This document shows positions 1 to 7,768 of a DNA stretch of 64,000 nt, piece after piece. The notes under the pieces are model-generated. The model did not search any database. It saw only the letters and a list, made by a program, of their open reading frames with translations, and was not told the DNA's origin. Numbering within the stretch: the stretch's first letter is position 1; the number at the start of each line of letters is the position of its first letter. Both the position numbers and the translations under genes were made by a program. This stretch comes from Sphingorhabdus lacus (lineage in GTDB: Bacteria > Pseudomonadota > Alphaproteobacteria > Sphingomonadales > Sphingomonadaceae), in contig NZ_CP035733.1 in NCBI RefSeq assembly GCF_009768975.1, positions 2,462,001 through 2,526,000 on the forward strand, read 5' to 3'.

Positions 1-188
1 ATACCCGAGCAGAAAGTACCACCCGCGCCGGTAATGATCCCGGCGTTCAGGCTTTTGTCGGCATCGAGTTGCTCCATCGCCGCCGCAATACCCTGCGCAA
101 CCGCCTGATTGACGGCGTTCTTAGCTTCGGGCCTGTTGATCGTGATAATCAGGACGCCATCTTGCGCCTGGGTCAAAACTTCAGACAT
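1..188 (-). CDS. Enoyl-CoA hydratase/isomerase (crotonase family), N-terminal part
   Basis: The 62 visible codons begin MSEVLTQAQDGVLIITINRP and continue with EAKNAV and GAGGTFCSG. This is the usual crotonase N-terminus: a beta strand with the INRP signature, then the start of the oxyanion-hole strand. Crotonases hydrate or isomerise acyl-CoA thioesters in beta-oxidation or related pathways. The gene runs off the window edge, so the catalytic residues and substrate cannot be judged. It lies 65 bases downstream of an acyl-CoA dehydrogenase on the same strand, which suggests a shared acyl-CoA degradation operon. A GGAGGT-like ribosome binding site precedes the ATG. Confidence 0.85.
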   Translation of the reverse strand, partial: MSEVLTQAQDGVLIITINRPEAKNAVNQAVAQGIAAAMEQLDADKSLNAGIITGAGGTFCSG

Positions 189-253
189 GTTTACCTCCAA
201 TTGGTCAGGGCAGCCTTGAGCGGACTATCGTCATGGCTGCGGGGTAGGCGCAA

Positions 254-1465
254 TCACCGCCCTTTGGGCAGTCCCAGCACATGTTCTCCGATGATATTCT
301 TCTGAATCTGGCTGGTGCCGCCGCCAATGGTGGCGGAAAAGCTGTTCAGATAGGAACGGTGCCAATAACCGTCGTCGACCGCATTCTCATCGCCGACATA
401 ATAGCCCGCGCGGTTCCCCTGAAACTGCAACGAGAATTCGGTCAGCTCCCGAACCAGCTCGGTGCGGGCAAGCTTGTTCATCAGGGCGAGCCCCATCGGC
501 CGGTCACTGGTCAAGGGCGCCATGCGGCGGCGCTGGTTGTTCAGGTTCAGCGCTTGAATGTCGATCATATATTCGACCAGCTTGTCACGCATCACGGGAT
601 CGTCGAGCACCGGCTTGCCACCCCGTTTTGCCGTGCGGGCGAAATCGACGATGCTCATCACATCCATTTCCTTGACGAAATAACCACCCACCGGATTGAC
701 CTTCGCGCCGCGCTCATATTCCAGCGTTTTCATGGCGACCATCCAGCCTTGTCCCTCTTCGCCGACAAGGCCCGATGCAGGGATCCGCGCGTCGGTGAAG
801 AAGCATTGGGTAAAGCCATATTCACCGGTCAGTTTTTTCAGCCGCCGTGTTTCCACGCCGGGAATCTTCATCGGCGCCAGGAAAAAGCTGAGCCCTGCAT
901 ATTTGCTCGGGCCATCATTCGAGGTCCGTGCGAGCAGGATCATATAATCCGCGCGGTCACCTAGCGAGGTCCAGATTTTCGATCCGTTGATCACATATTC
1001 GTCGCCATCCCGCACAGCCTTGGTCTGCGCGGAGCCGAGATCGGAGCCATGCTCGGGTTCGGAAAAGCCCTGACACCAGATTTCCTCCGCGCTCAGCATC
1101 GGCTTGATATAACGGCGCTTGTCCTCTTCCCGGCCGATGTCGAGCAACAGAGGTCCGGTCCAGCCATTGGCAATCGCGTTGATCATGATCGGCGCATCAT
1201 GCGATTTCATGATACGCGTGGCGATCCGCTGATATTCGGGATGCATGCCATAGCCACCATATTCGGTGGGCCAGCTCATGCCGAAATAGCCAGCCTCATA
1301 CACCTTGCGCTGCCATGCGCGCAGAAAGTCGAACTGCTGGTCGGTGGACACTTCCATAAAGGTCAGGGGCAGCATGAATCCGGGATCGCGCACTGTATTC
1401 TCGGCGAACCAGGCGTCGCATTGCTTTTCGAAATCCGCAAGTTCTTGGGGGCTTGGTTTGCTCAT
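254..1465 (-). CDS. Acyl-CoA dehydrogenase family protein
   Basis: This 403-residue protein has the length and layout of a FAD-dependent acyl-CoA dehydrogenase. The N-terminal helical domain includes WPTEYGGYG. The middle beta domain holds the flavin signature GFSEPEHGSDLGS near residue 135. The C-terminal helical domain ends with GGTSQIQKNIIGEHVLGLP. It should oxidise an acyl-CoA to the enoyl-CoA and pass electrons to electron transfer flavoprotein, which is encoded in this window at about 45.4-47.1 kb. The insertion-rich C-terminal half (YYVGDENAVDDGYW) is of the type seen in FadE-like enzymes of steroid and terpenoid degradation gene sets; the substrate is unknown. It is likely co-transcribed with the downstream crotonase. 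Confidence 0.9.
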   Translation of the reverse strand: MSKPSPQELADFEKQCDAWFAENTVRDPGFMLPLTFMEVSTDQQFDFLRAWQRKVYEAGYFGMSWPTEYGGYGMHPEYQRIATRIMKSHDAPIMINAIANGWTGPLLLDIGREEDKRRYIKPMLSAEEIWCQGFSEPEHGSDLGSAQTKAVRDGDEYVINGSKIWTSLGDRADYMILLARTSNDGPSKYAGLSFFLAPMKIPGVETRRLKKLTGEYGFTQCFFTDARIPASGLVGEEGQGWMVAMKTLEYERGAKVNPVGGYFVKEMDVMSIVDFARTAKRGGKPVLDDPVMRDKLVEYMIDIQALNLNNQRRRMAPLTSDRPMGLALMNKLARTELVRELTEFSLQFQGNRAGYYVGDENAVDDGYWHRSYLNSFSATIGGGTSQIQKNIIGEHVLGLPKGR

Positions 1466-1545
1466 GGCTGATTCCTCTCTGCATGTTTAATTGCGCGATT
1501 AAATTCGGGATTGCAAGCAGCGTTTTGCGCCTCCATTCCGAAAAA

Positions 1546-2676
1546 TCAGAGCCGCTTGAACGGCCCCATTTCGCCCAGAAACTCGATCTCGCGTTCCATG
1601 GCGTGTGTCTCGCGCTCCAGAAAATCGGAAACCGCCGAACGAAAGCCGCCATTGGCAATATAGTGCGCAGAATAGGTCGGGACCGGCTCATAGCCCCGCG
1701 CCAGCTTGTGTTCGCCCTGCGCCCCAGCTTCGACACGCGGCAGACTATGCGCGATCGCATAGTCGACGGCCTGATAATAGCAGAGCTCGAAATGGAGAAA
1801 GGGGACGTCACGGGTGCAGCCCCAATAGCGGCCATAGAGGCACTCGGGACTGGCGAAGTTCAACGCACCGGCAATGGGCGTGGCGCCATCATAGGCAAGG
1901 AACAGGATAATGCTGTCCTTCATGCTGTCGCCAATGATATCGAAAAAGGACCGCGTAAGATAGGGTCGCCCCCATTTGCGTGCGCCGGTATCCTGATAGA
2001 AAACCCAAAAGGCGTCCCACATTTCGGCGGTGATATCCGCCCCCGAAATTTGCTCGATCCGAACAGATGCCTGCGCCGCCGCCCGTTCCTTGCGGATTGC
2101 CTTGCGTTTGCGCGAAGACAATTCGCCCAGAAAATCGTCAAAACTGCCATAGCCGCGATTTTGCCAGTGGAATTGCGTACCGATGCGCACAAGCCAGCCC
2201 GCCGCGCGATAATAGTCCAGCTCGGACTCGTCGACAAAGGTCGCATGGGCCGAGGACAGACCATTTTGGTCGACCACGGTTTCGGCAGCCGCCAGCAGCG
2301 ATGCCGCATGCAGCGGATCGCGCATCATAAGCCTTGGACCCGGCACCGGCGAAAAGGGCGCCGCTATTTGTAGCTTTGGATAATAACGTCCGCCCGCCCG
2401 TTCGAAGGCATCGGCCCAATGGTGGTCGAACACATATTCGCCCTGGCTATGCGTCTTCAGATAAGCAGGTAGTGCCGCCGCAGGGGTGTCCTCCGTATCC
2501 CGGATAACGATAGGGGCGGGCGACCATCCCGTACCCGGGCCAACGCTACCCGATTCCTCAAGCGCCGACAGGAAGGCGTGGCTGACAAAAGGGTTGCCGC
2601 GCGGGTTGAGCGCATCCCAAGCGGCAGGCGCGACATCGCTAACCCGGCTCAGCAGTTCGGCAGTAACCTCAGACAT
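1546..2676 (-). CDS. FemAB/GNAT-fold protein of the DUF482 (COG3146) family
   Basis: From the chosen ATG (MSEVTAELLSRV) the protein has 376 residues, as usual for the DUF482 group annotated as GNAT-like or peptidoglycan-related acyltransferases. Family hallmarks include FVSHAFLSALEESGSVGPGTGW near the N-terminus, SSRKRKAIRKERA in the middle and YGRYWG with FELCYYQAVDYAI in the C-terminal half. An open frame extends 87 bases further upstream, but it would read into an intergenic palindrome, so the later start is preferred. The biochemical role of this family is not established. The next gene downstream is the acyl-CoA dehydrogenase, about 80 bases away. Confidence 0.85.
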   Translation of the reverse strand: MSEVTAELLSRVSDVAPAAWDALNPRGNPFVSHAFLSALEESGSVGPGTGWSPAPIVIRDTEDTPAAALPAYLKTHSQGEYVFDHHWADAFERAGGRYYPKLQIAAPFSPVPGPRLMMRDPLHAASLLAAAETVVDQNGLSSAHATFVDESELDYYRAAGWLVRIGTQFHWQNRGYGSFDDFLGELSSRKRKAIRKERAAAQASVRIEQISGADITAEMWDAFWVFYQDTGARKWGRPYLTRSFFDIIGDSMKDSIILFLAYDGATPIAGALNFASPECLYGRYWGCTRDVPFLHFELCYYQAVDYAIAHSLPRVEAGAQGEHKLARGYEPVPTYSAHYIANGGFRSAVSDFLERETHAMEREIEFLGEMGPFKRL

Positions 2677-2690
2677 AGCCCACCCAAAAC

Positions 2691-2768
2691 CGTTCGCATC
2701 GAGCGCAGTCGAGATGCCATGAGGGAGTGCGCGCCTTCCGGGTGTCTCGACTGCGCTCGACACGAACG
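2691..2768. repeat. Intergenic inverted repeat (sphingomonad-type palindrome)
   Basis: The left arm at 2691-2717 (CGTTCGCATCGAGCGCAGTC and onward) and the right arm at 2741-2768 (GGTGTCTCGACTGCGCTCGA and onward) are near-perfect reverse complements around a loop of about 24 bases. The core TCGAGCGCAGTCGA is itself close to palindromic. The element fills the gap between the RidA gene and the DUF482 gene. It looks like a REP/BIME-like dispersed element; no transposase is adjacent. Confidence 0.75.
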
Positions 2769-2784
2769 GAAATGAAGGGCGCCA

Positions 2785-3246
2785 TTAAATCGCGCGCACC
2801 TTTACAACACAGTCGATTTCCACGGTCGCATCGCGCGGTAGGACAGGCACCGATACCGCTGCACGCGCGTGTTTTCCGGCATCGCCGAACACCGCCTCCA
2901 TCAAGTCGGACGCGCCGTTTGCGACCTCCGGTTGATCGGTAAATTCGGATGTCGATGCAACAAAGACACCCAGTTTGACGATCCGCTCGACACGGTCCAG
3001 ATCCCCGCCCAGCGCTTTTTTGATCTGCGCGATCAGCATGATGCCGCACGCCCGGGCGGCGAGTTGGCCATCGGCCAAACTGCGCGCATCGCCAACCTTT
3101 CCGGTAATCACCTTGCCGTCGACAAAGGGCAATTGCCCGGACACATAAAGCATCCCGCCCGCGTCGACCGTCGGTACATAGGACGCGACCGGAGCTGCAG
3201 GTTCAGGCAGGATGATGCCCAATTCGGTGAGTTTTTCTTCAATCAT
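2785..3246 (-). CDS. RidA/YjgF family protein
   Basis: The 153-residue protein has the YjgF fold signatures GGMLYVSGQLPFVDGKV near residue 30 and ARAAVSVPVLPRDATVEID near the C-terminus. The arginine that contacts the substrate carboxylate in deaminating RidA proteins (first R of ARAAVSVP) appears conserved. RidA proteins hydrolyse reactive enamine/imine intermediates in the cytosol. At 153 residues it resembles the longer Rid subfamily rather than canonical RidA of about 128 residues. Its start overlaps the end of the upstream HAD-like gene by 4 bases, so the two are translationally coupled. Confidence 0.9.
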   Translation of the reverse strand: MIEEKLTELGIILPEPAAPVASYVPTVDAGGMLYVSGQLPFVDGKVITGKVGDARSLADGQLAARACGIMLIAQIKKALGGDLDRVERIVKLGVFVASTSEFTDQPEVANGASDLMEAVFGDAGKHARAAVSVPVLPRDATVEIDCVVKVRAI

Positions 3247-3890
3247 GACAATCCCTTTTCCAAAGCAGGTGCGGCTTCATTTGCCACCAGTTTCTCCCGG
3301 ATCCAATGCTCAGCGTCCGCCCATCGGTCCAAACGTGCATGCGCGGCCTTGGAAGACTTCACCCTCTCCCACAATAAAGGCTCCCCGACAAAATGCAGCC
3401 GCCAGACGTCGGGAAAAAGCTCCCCGACCGAATCATGCTGGTGCCCCAGATCATCGACGAAGACCGCTACGCTCGGTTTATACTCGTCCAATATGCGGCC
3501 GAGCGCCTCGCCCTTGCCGCCCTGATTTGTGTAGACAGGCGCCGTGATACCCACCGCCTTCAACTGCGCTGCGCGCGGTTCGGCACGATGGTCGAGCAAA
3601 TTGGTCAATATCACCACATCGGCAACTTCGTTTAGCCGGTTAACCGCAGCCACCGCCCCGTCAATCGCCTGTTGCCGGTGCATTTCCGTATCGAAAAAGC
3701 CGTTGAGCAAGTCCCAGACCTGTCCCCGTTCGACAACGGTGCCGTCATGCTTGTGGCGCAAGGCCTCCCCCCAATCCCCATGGACGAGGTCGAAATGGAT
3801 ATGATGCGCTTCGTCCAGCCAGTCACGAAACGGAACAATCATATGCAACAGCACTTCGTCGCAGTCCGAAATCAACAAAGGCTTGCTCAT
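3243..3890 (-). CDS. HAD-like hydrolase of unknown substrate
   Basis: This 215-residue protein shows haloacid dehalogenase-type motifs. Motif I is DCDEV at residues 9-13, with the two aspartates of DxD. Motif II is VILTNL near residue 95. The acidic motif is FVDDLGHQHDS near residue 144. Motif I has DE where most phosphatases have DG(T/S), so this is an atypical member. It sits in a minus-strand operon of three genes that each overlap by 4 bases (DUF3572 protein, this gene, RidA). The context suggests a housekeeping role, but the substrate cannot be inferred. Confidence 0.75.
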   Translation of the reverse strand: MSKPLLISDCDEVLLHMIVPFRDWLDEAHHIHFDLVHGDWGEALRHKHDGTVVERGQVWDLLNGFFDTEMHRQQAIDGAVAAVNRLNEVADVVILTNLLDHRAEPRAAQLKAVGITAPVYTNQGGKGEALGRILDEYKPSVAVFVDDLGHQHDSVGELFPDVWRLHFVGEPLLWERVKSSKAAHARLDRWADAEHWIREKLVANEAAPALEKGLS

Positions 3891-4156
3891 ATTTCCAATT
3901 CCTCACGGGCTTTGACCAAATGGGTCGGGGGCACACCGATGACCTCTGCGCAGGCAATCAGGTCGGGCTCATACGCCTCCAGAAAAGAGAGTATGGCCGC
4001 TTGAGTCCCGCGGTGGTGGATTGAGGTGCGCAAGCCTTCCGGTGTCAGGCCCGTGAGCGCGAGCAACCGGTCGGCGCGCGACGTGTCCATCAACGCCCAA
4101 GCCAAGGCCTGGAACGCCAGACTCGACGCTTCTAACTTGCTATTTGTTTCGTGCAT
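3887..4156 (-). CDS. DUF3572 family protein
   Basis: This 89-residue all-alpha protein matches the small DUF3572 family of alphaproteobacteria, with AFQALAWALMD near the start, the RLLALTGLTP loop and AAILSFLEAYEPDLIACAE in the centre. No function is known for the family. It is divergent from the divK-like gene with 53 bases between the starts, and it is the first gene of a three-gene operon with 4-base overlaps. Confidence 0.75.
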   Translation of the reverse strand: MHETNSKLEASSLAFQALAWALMDTSRADRLLALTGLTPEGLRTSIHHRGTQAAILSFLEAYEPDLIACAEVIGVPPTHLVKAREELEI

Positions 4157-4209
4157 GGCTTTGGCTTAAGCGAAGCATCGGTCGAACGCAAAGCGGGAAA
4201 AGGGCGCAC

Positions 4210-4575
4210 ATGTCAAAAAAGGTGATGATTGTTGAGGACAATGAATTGAACCTCAAGCTTTTCACCGACCTGCTGCGTGCGCACCAGTTCACTGTTGAAG
4301 GTGTGCGTGATGGGCGGCTGGCGTTGGAACAGGCCCGGATGTTCGCGCCGGATCTCGTGATCATGGACATCCAGTTGCCGCATGTCAGCGGCATCGACCT
4401 GATCGAGGCCATGCAGAAGGACCCTGTTCTTTCCGCAATTCCGGTGATGGCCGTCACCGCCTATGCCGGTAAAGGCGACGAAGAGCGCATCCTGCAGGCA
4501 GGCGCGCGCGGTTATCTGTCAAAGCCAGTATCTGTGATGAAGTTTCTGGAAGCTGTCCGGGCTATTATCGGTTGA
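4210..4575 (+). CDS. divK: DivK-like single-domain response regulator
   Basis: The 121-residue protein is a receiver domain with no output domain. The acidic pocket (VEDNE near residue 9), the phospho-acceptor Asp53 in IMDIQLP, Thr in AVTAYAGKG and Lys in SKPVS are all present. Sequence and length match DivK, the cell-cycle receiver that in Caulobacter relays between PleC/DivJ and CckA. The ATG at 4210 is preferred over an upstream in-frame start because it gives the usual DivK N-terminus MSKKVMIVEDNELN. In Caulobacter pleD follows divK; here the next gene is an unrelated antiporter on the opposite strand. Confidence 0.88.
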   Translation: MSKKVMIVEDNELNLKLFTDLLRAHQFTVEGVRDGRLALEQARMFAPDLVIMDIQLPHVSGIDLIEAMQKDPVLSAIPVMAVTAYAGKGDEERILQAGARGYLSKPVSVMKFLEAVRAIIG

Positions 4576-4586
4576 TCCCGATGCCT

Positions 4587-5660
4587 TTACGGCACGATGG
4601 TCGTAAACAGATAGACCGCGAAAATCAGCAGATGCACTGCCCCTTGAAGTACCGTCGTCTTGCCGGTGCCAAGCGTCAAGGTGGTGACGACCAGAGTCAG
4701 GAACAGCAACACCATTCCCTTCATGTCCAATCCCAGGGCGATCGGTAGGCCAACCATCAAGGACAGCGCGGCAACGGCAGGAATCGTCAAGCCGATCGTC
4801 GCCAACGCAGACCCTAGACCGAGATTGAGGCTCGTCTGAAGACGGTTGGCCAGAGCCGCCCGAACCGCAGCCACGCTTTCCGGTAGCAAAACAAGCGCCG
4901 CGATAATCACCCCCACAACCGCACGCGGGGCACCGGCCGAGGCAACCGCTGCTTCGATTGTTGGCGCCAGTGTTTTGGCAAGCAGCACCACAGCGCCCAG
5001 ACAGGCGAGCAACGCGACAGCGGAAAACACCGTTTGCGCGTTGGTAGGCGGGTCGGCATGGATATCCTCATCCGCCGCCAGTGTCTTGGCGGGCAAGAAA
5101 TAGTCGCGGTGGCGCACGGTCTGCACGGCCACGAAGGTTGCGTAGAGCAGGAAAGAAACAATCGCCACAAAGCCCAGTTGCGAAGGGGAATAGACCGGCC
5201 CCGGTTCGCTGACGGTGAAATTGGGCAATACGAGCGTCAACACGGTCAAGGCGCAGAGCGTTGCGAGCGACGCACTCACACCGGTCTGTTTGAAACTTTG
5301 CTCTTTATGCACGATTGCGCCGAAAAATATGCAAGCGCCGATCAGGCCGTTGAGGATGATCATTACCGCTGCGAAAACGGTATCGCGCGCTAGGCTCGCG
5401 GCATCAGGACCTGCGGCTGACATGAGGGTGATAATCAGGCCGAGCTCGATTATTGTAACGGCAATGGCGAGCAAAAAGGTGCCGAAAGGCTCCCCTACCC
5501 TGTGCGCGACGAGTTCTGCATGGTGCACAGCGGCCAATACGGTGGCAATCAGGACCACTGCCAGAAGTCCGGCTGGCAATGTCATGCCAACCGCCGCCGC
5601 AATCAGTAGCCAGGCCAACACAGGTGCGGCCCAGGTCCATTGGTGAATTAATTTGTGCAT
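4587..5660 (-). CDS. Calcium:proton antiporter (ChaA/CaCA type)
   Basis: The 357-residue protein is almost entirely hydrophobic, with about eleven predicted membrane segments in two homologous halves. The first half carries AIAVTIIELGLIITLM near residue 68. The second carries LVLLPESVAAVRAALANR near residue 257, the two acidic alpha-repeat regions of the CaCA superfamily. Such proteins exchange Ca2+ (or Na+/K+) for protons across the inner membrane. It is convergent with divK, with only 11 bases between the stops. The ion specificity is inferred from the family. Confidence 0.85.
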   Translation of the reverse strand: MHKLIHQWTWAAPVLAWLLIAAAVGMTLPAGLLAVVLIATVLAAVHHAELVAHRVGEPFGTFLLAIAVTIIELGLIITLMSAAGPDAASLARDTVFAAVMIILNGLIGACIFFGAIVHKEQSFKQTGVSASLATLCALTVLTLVLPNFTVSEPGPVYSPSQLGFVAIVSFLLYATFVAVQTVRHRDYFLPAKTLAADEDIHADPPTNAQTVFSAVALLACLGAVVLLAKTLAPTIEAAVASAGAPRAVVGVIIAALVLLPESVAAVRAALANRLQTSLNLGLGSALATIGLTIPAVAALSLMVGLPIALGLDMKGMVLLFLTLVVTTLTLGTGKTTVLQGAVHLLIFAVYLFTTIVP

Positions 5661-5716
5661 CCGGGATATGATGTAGACGCAAGCCCGTCATGCGCAAGGG
5701 CGCGAGCGATATGAAT

Positions 5717-5740
5717 CAAAAAGGGCGCCCGAAGCGCCCT
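5717..5740 (-). terminator. Rho-independent terminator of rpmG
   Basis: On the minus strand, AGGGCGC (5740-5734), the loop TTCGG and GCGCCCT (5728-5722) form a 7-bp stem followed by a run of five T. It lies about 30 bases after the rpmG stop codon. Confidence 0.85.
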
Positions 5741-5771
5741 GATCGATTACCACTACAAGCAGCTATAAAGC

Positions 5772-5939
5772 TTACTTGATTTTGGCTTCCTTGAACTCGA
5801 CATGCTTGCGCACAACGGGATCATATTTGCGGAACGTCATCTTTTCGGTGATGTTGCGCGGGTTCTTCTTGGTGACATAGAAAAAGCCAGTGTCAGCAGT
5901 GCTGAGCAGCTTGATCTTGATCGTGGCTGGCTTCGCCAT
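5772..5939 (-). CDS. rpmG: 50S ribosomal protein L33
   Basis: The 55-residue basic protein starts [20 protein letters not shown] and continues with YVTKKNPRN and [17 protein letters not shown], the standard L33 sequence. It lacks the zinc-ribbon CxxC pairs of the C+ form, so it is the zinc-independent type common in proteobacteria. It is a single-gene unit ending in a strong terminator. The 228 bases upstream, up to the divergent gene at 6168, hold no other recognisable feature. Confidence 0.95.
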   Translation of the reverse strand: MAKPATIKIKLLSTADTGFFYVTKKNPRNITEKMTFRKYDPVVRKHVEFKEAKIK

Positions 5940-6167
5940 GGCCCATTCCTTCGTGTTCGAATTTCGTTAAAAACAGCGGCAGCAATGACGCGGCCCGTTC
6001 ACAGACGCGCGCCTTTGCGGATTCGCGCGCCTAAAGTCAAGCCTTGAGTCGGGTTCTGGCCAGATTCTGGCCCATATGAATGTCATCTGCGATCAGGACC
6101 ACAGTTTCACGACTTGTTAACCATGTTGGCGCAAACTGCCTTTATCACGGCGCATAGGGGCTTTGCC

Positions 6168-6503
6168 ATGGAAATGGATCATGATCGGCAAATGCTGATT
6201 CGCGCAGAATTGAGCGATTTGCTGGAAGCTCTTCGCTTGACATCGTTCGATACCAACCCCCTGCAATTCCTCGTCCGCCTTGAAGCCATCCGCAAGACGG
6301 CAACGGTCCACCAGTTCGCGACGGTTGCCGAGATTGCCAGCGTATTCGAAGCCACAATGCAGCGTGTTATTGATCATGGAGGTGGCGATTCGGTGGTCAG
6401 CAGCTTTACCGGCATATTGGAAGATGCGATTGGTTGTTCGCAACTCAGCCCTTCGGTGACGCAATCGCTGTTGGCATCGGTGGCTGTTCGCCTCCCCAAC
6501 TGA
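6168..6503 (+). CDS. Hypothetical small helical protein
   Basis: The 111-residue protein from the ATG at 6168 is preceded by AGGGG at a good ribosome-binding distance; an upstream ATG at 6123 has no such site. The sequence is acidic and looks all-helical (AELSDLLEALRL, RLEAIRKTATVHQFATVAEI). The helix pattern is vaguely like a histidine phosphotransfer domain, but no HxxKG motif is present. It is not recognised as a named family. It lies between rpmG (divergent) and a membrane transporter 60 bases downstream on the same strand. Confidence 0.6.
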   Translation: MEMDHDRQMLIRAELSDLLEALRLTSFDTNPLQFLVRLEAIRKTATVHQFATVAEIASVFEATMQRVIDHGGGDSVVSSFTGILEDAIGCSQLSPSVTQSLLASVAVRLPN

Positions 6504-6563
6504 CGCCGAACAGGCCGATATCTTTTTCTCCAGATTTTAATCCCCCGATGCTAGTAGCATGCC

Positions 6564-7130
6564 ATGGACGCACTGCTTTCCACATTCCTGTCCGTCTTTC
6601 TCGCCGAAATGGGCGACCGGACACAGATTCTGGCGGCTGCGCTCGCGTTGCGCTACCATAAAAATGGCGCGATCCTCGCCGGACTTGCGCTTGCGACCTT
6701 ATGCAACAGCGCCCTTTCTGCCGCAGGAGGTTCCGTTATAGATCAGTGGATCAGCGAAGCGCCGGTCAAGCTGTTTGCCGGCCTCGCCTATATATTTGCC
6801 GGTGCCGGAATGTTGATGTGGCGGCGCACAGTTGACCCGCTGACAAACTGGAAATTACCCGCTTTTCTCACCGCCTTTTTGGGATTGTTCATTCTCGAAT
6901 TCGGAGACAAGAGCCAGTTCATCATCGCGGCGCAAAGCGCGCGCACGCCCTATTGGGGAATGGCGCTTATAGGTGGCTTTACGGGGATCATGGCAGCGAC
7001 CATCCCGGCTGTCCTGCTGCGCGAACGCCTCGCGCAAATTGTGCCTCTCAAGCCCATTCGCTGGATCTCTGGCGGACTATTGTTGCTATGGGGTTTCATG
7101 CTGGCAACGCAGGCGTTCGGGATCTCTTAA
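6564..7130 (+). CDS. UPF0016/GDT1-TMEM165 family divalent cation transporter
   Basis: The 188-residue membrane protein has the duplicated signature of the UPF0016 family: AEMGDRTQ near residue 15 and EFGDKSQ near residue 112, each an E-x-G-D-[KR]-[ST] motif inside a membrane helix. About six membrane segments are visible in two three-helix halves. Family members move Mn2+ or Ca2+ out of the cytoplasm (GDT1, TMEM165, bacterial MneA-type proteins). I saw no yybP-ykoY-like manganese riboswitch in the 60 bases upstream. The next gene is dps, which links this spot loosely to metal and oxidative stress. Confidence 0.85.
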   Translation: MDALLSTFLSVFLAEMGDRTQILAAALALRYHKNGAILAGLALATLCNSALSAAGGSVIDQWISEAPVKLFAGLAYIFAGAGMLMWRRTVDPLTNWKLPAFLTAFLGLFILEFGDKSQFIIAAQSARTPYWGMALIGGFTGIMAATIPAVLLRERLAQIVPLKPIRWISGGLLLLWGFMLATQAFGIS

Positions 7131-7231
7131 GCGACTCCGTCACTCTGTCTGAACGACAGGCTCCGATGGCAAGAGGGAACCAGCCCCTCTATACTGCGTT
7201 CAATCAAAGAACCCCGATACGGAGATTGTAA

Positions 7232-7696
7232 ATGGCAGAAGGTGATAACAGCAAAAAGGCATTGGCCGACGCCCTGAACGGGCTGCTTGCAGATTATTAT
7301 GCGCTCTATCTGAAGACGAAAAATTTTCACTGGCATGTCACCGGCCCGCATTTCCGTGAATATCATCTGCTGTTCGACGAACAGGCCACCGAATTGATCG
7401 CAACGACCGACCTTGTAGCCGAGCGCGTGCGGAAATTGGGCCAGGATACCTTGACCTCGATCGGCGCCATAGCGGGCAAGCAGCGTATAAAGGATCATGA
7501 TTCCACGTCCACCGATGCCGCCAAGATGTTGAAGGAGCTGCATTCGGATAACGAGACTTTGGTGAAAGCGCTAAAGGAAGCCAAAGACCTCGCCGAAGAG
7601 GCGGGCGACAATGCGACCGACGGGCTGCTCGACGATTGGACGGATCAGGCAGAGCAACGCGCATGGTTCCTTGCGGCGACCATCGGGAAAGCCTGA
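7232..7696 (+). CDS. dps: Dps family DNA-protecting ferritin-like protein
   Basis: The 154-residue protein has the Dps ferroxidase pattern. KNFHWHVTGPHFREYHLLFDEQ (residues about 30-51) carries the iron-ligand histidines and acidic residues, followed by DLVAERVRKLG. Dps forms a dodecamer that oxidises and stores Fe2+ with H2O2 and protects DNA. The N-terminus is short with only a few lysines, so direct DNA binding is uncertain. A GGAG ribosome binding site precedes the ATG, and a strong bidirectional terminator follows. Confidence 0.92.
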   Translation: MAEGDNSKKALADALNGLLADYYALYLKTKNFHWHVTGPHFREYHLLFDEQATELIATTDLVAERVRKLGQDTLTSIGAIAGKQRIKDHDSTSTDAAKMLKELHSDNETLVKALKEAKDLAEEAGDNATDGLLDDWTDQAEQRAWFLAATIGKA

Positions 7697-7711
7697 CCTT
7701 TTTTAAGCCAT

Positions 7712-7752
7712 AAAAAAGGCGGGTGAAGCTTTACGCTGCACCCGCCTTTCTA
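7712..7752. terminator. Bidirectional terminator between dps and the cold-shock gene
   Basis: AAAGGCGGGTG (7715-7725) pairs perfectly with CACCCGCCTTT (7739-7749) across a 13-base loop. An A-run lies on the left and T-rich sequence on the right, so the hairpin can end both convergent transcripts. Confidence 0.85.
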
Positions 7753-7768
7753 TAAATTTGCGTTCGGC

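Noticed and set aside
6504-6563. Possible yybP-ykoY manganese riboswitch before the UPF0016 transporter
   Set aside because: Only about 60 bases separate the genes and no conserved four-helix riboswitch core could be seen.
7198-7212. GTTC-N7-GAAC near the dps start, possibly a LexA-type box
   Set aside because: The alphaproteobacterial LexA site is a direct repeat GTTC-N7-GTTC; this is an inverted repeat with only four-base arms and sits downstream of the likely promoter.
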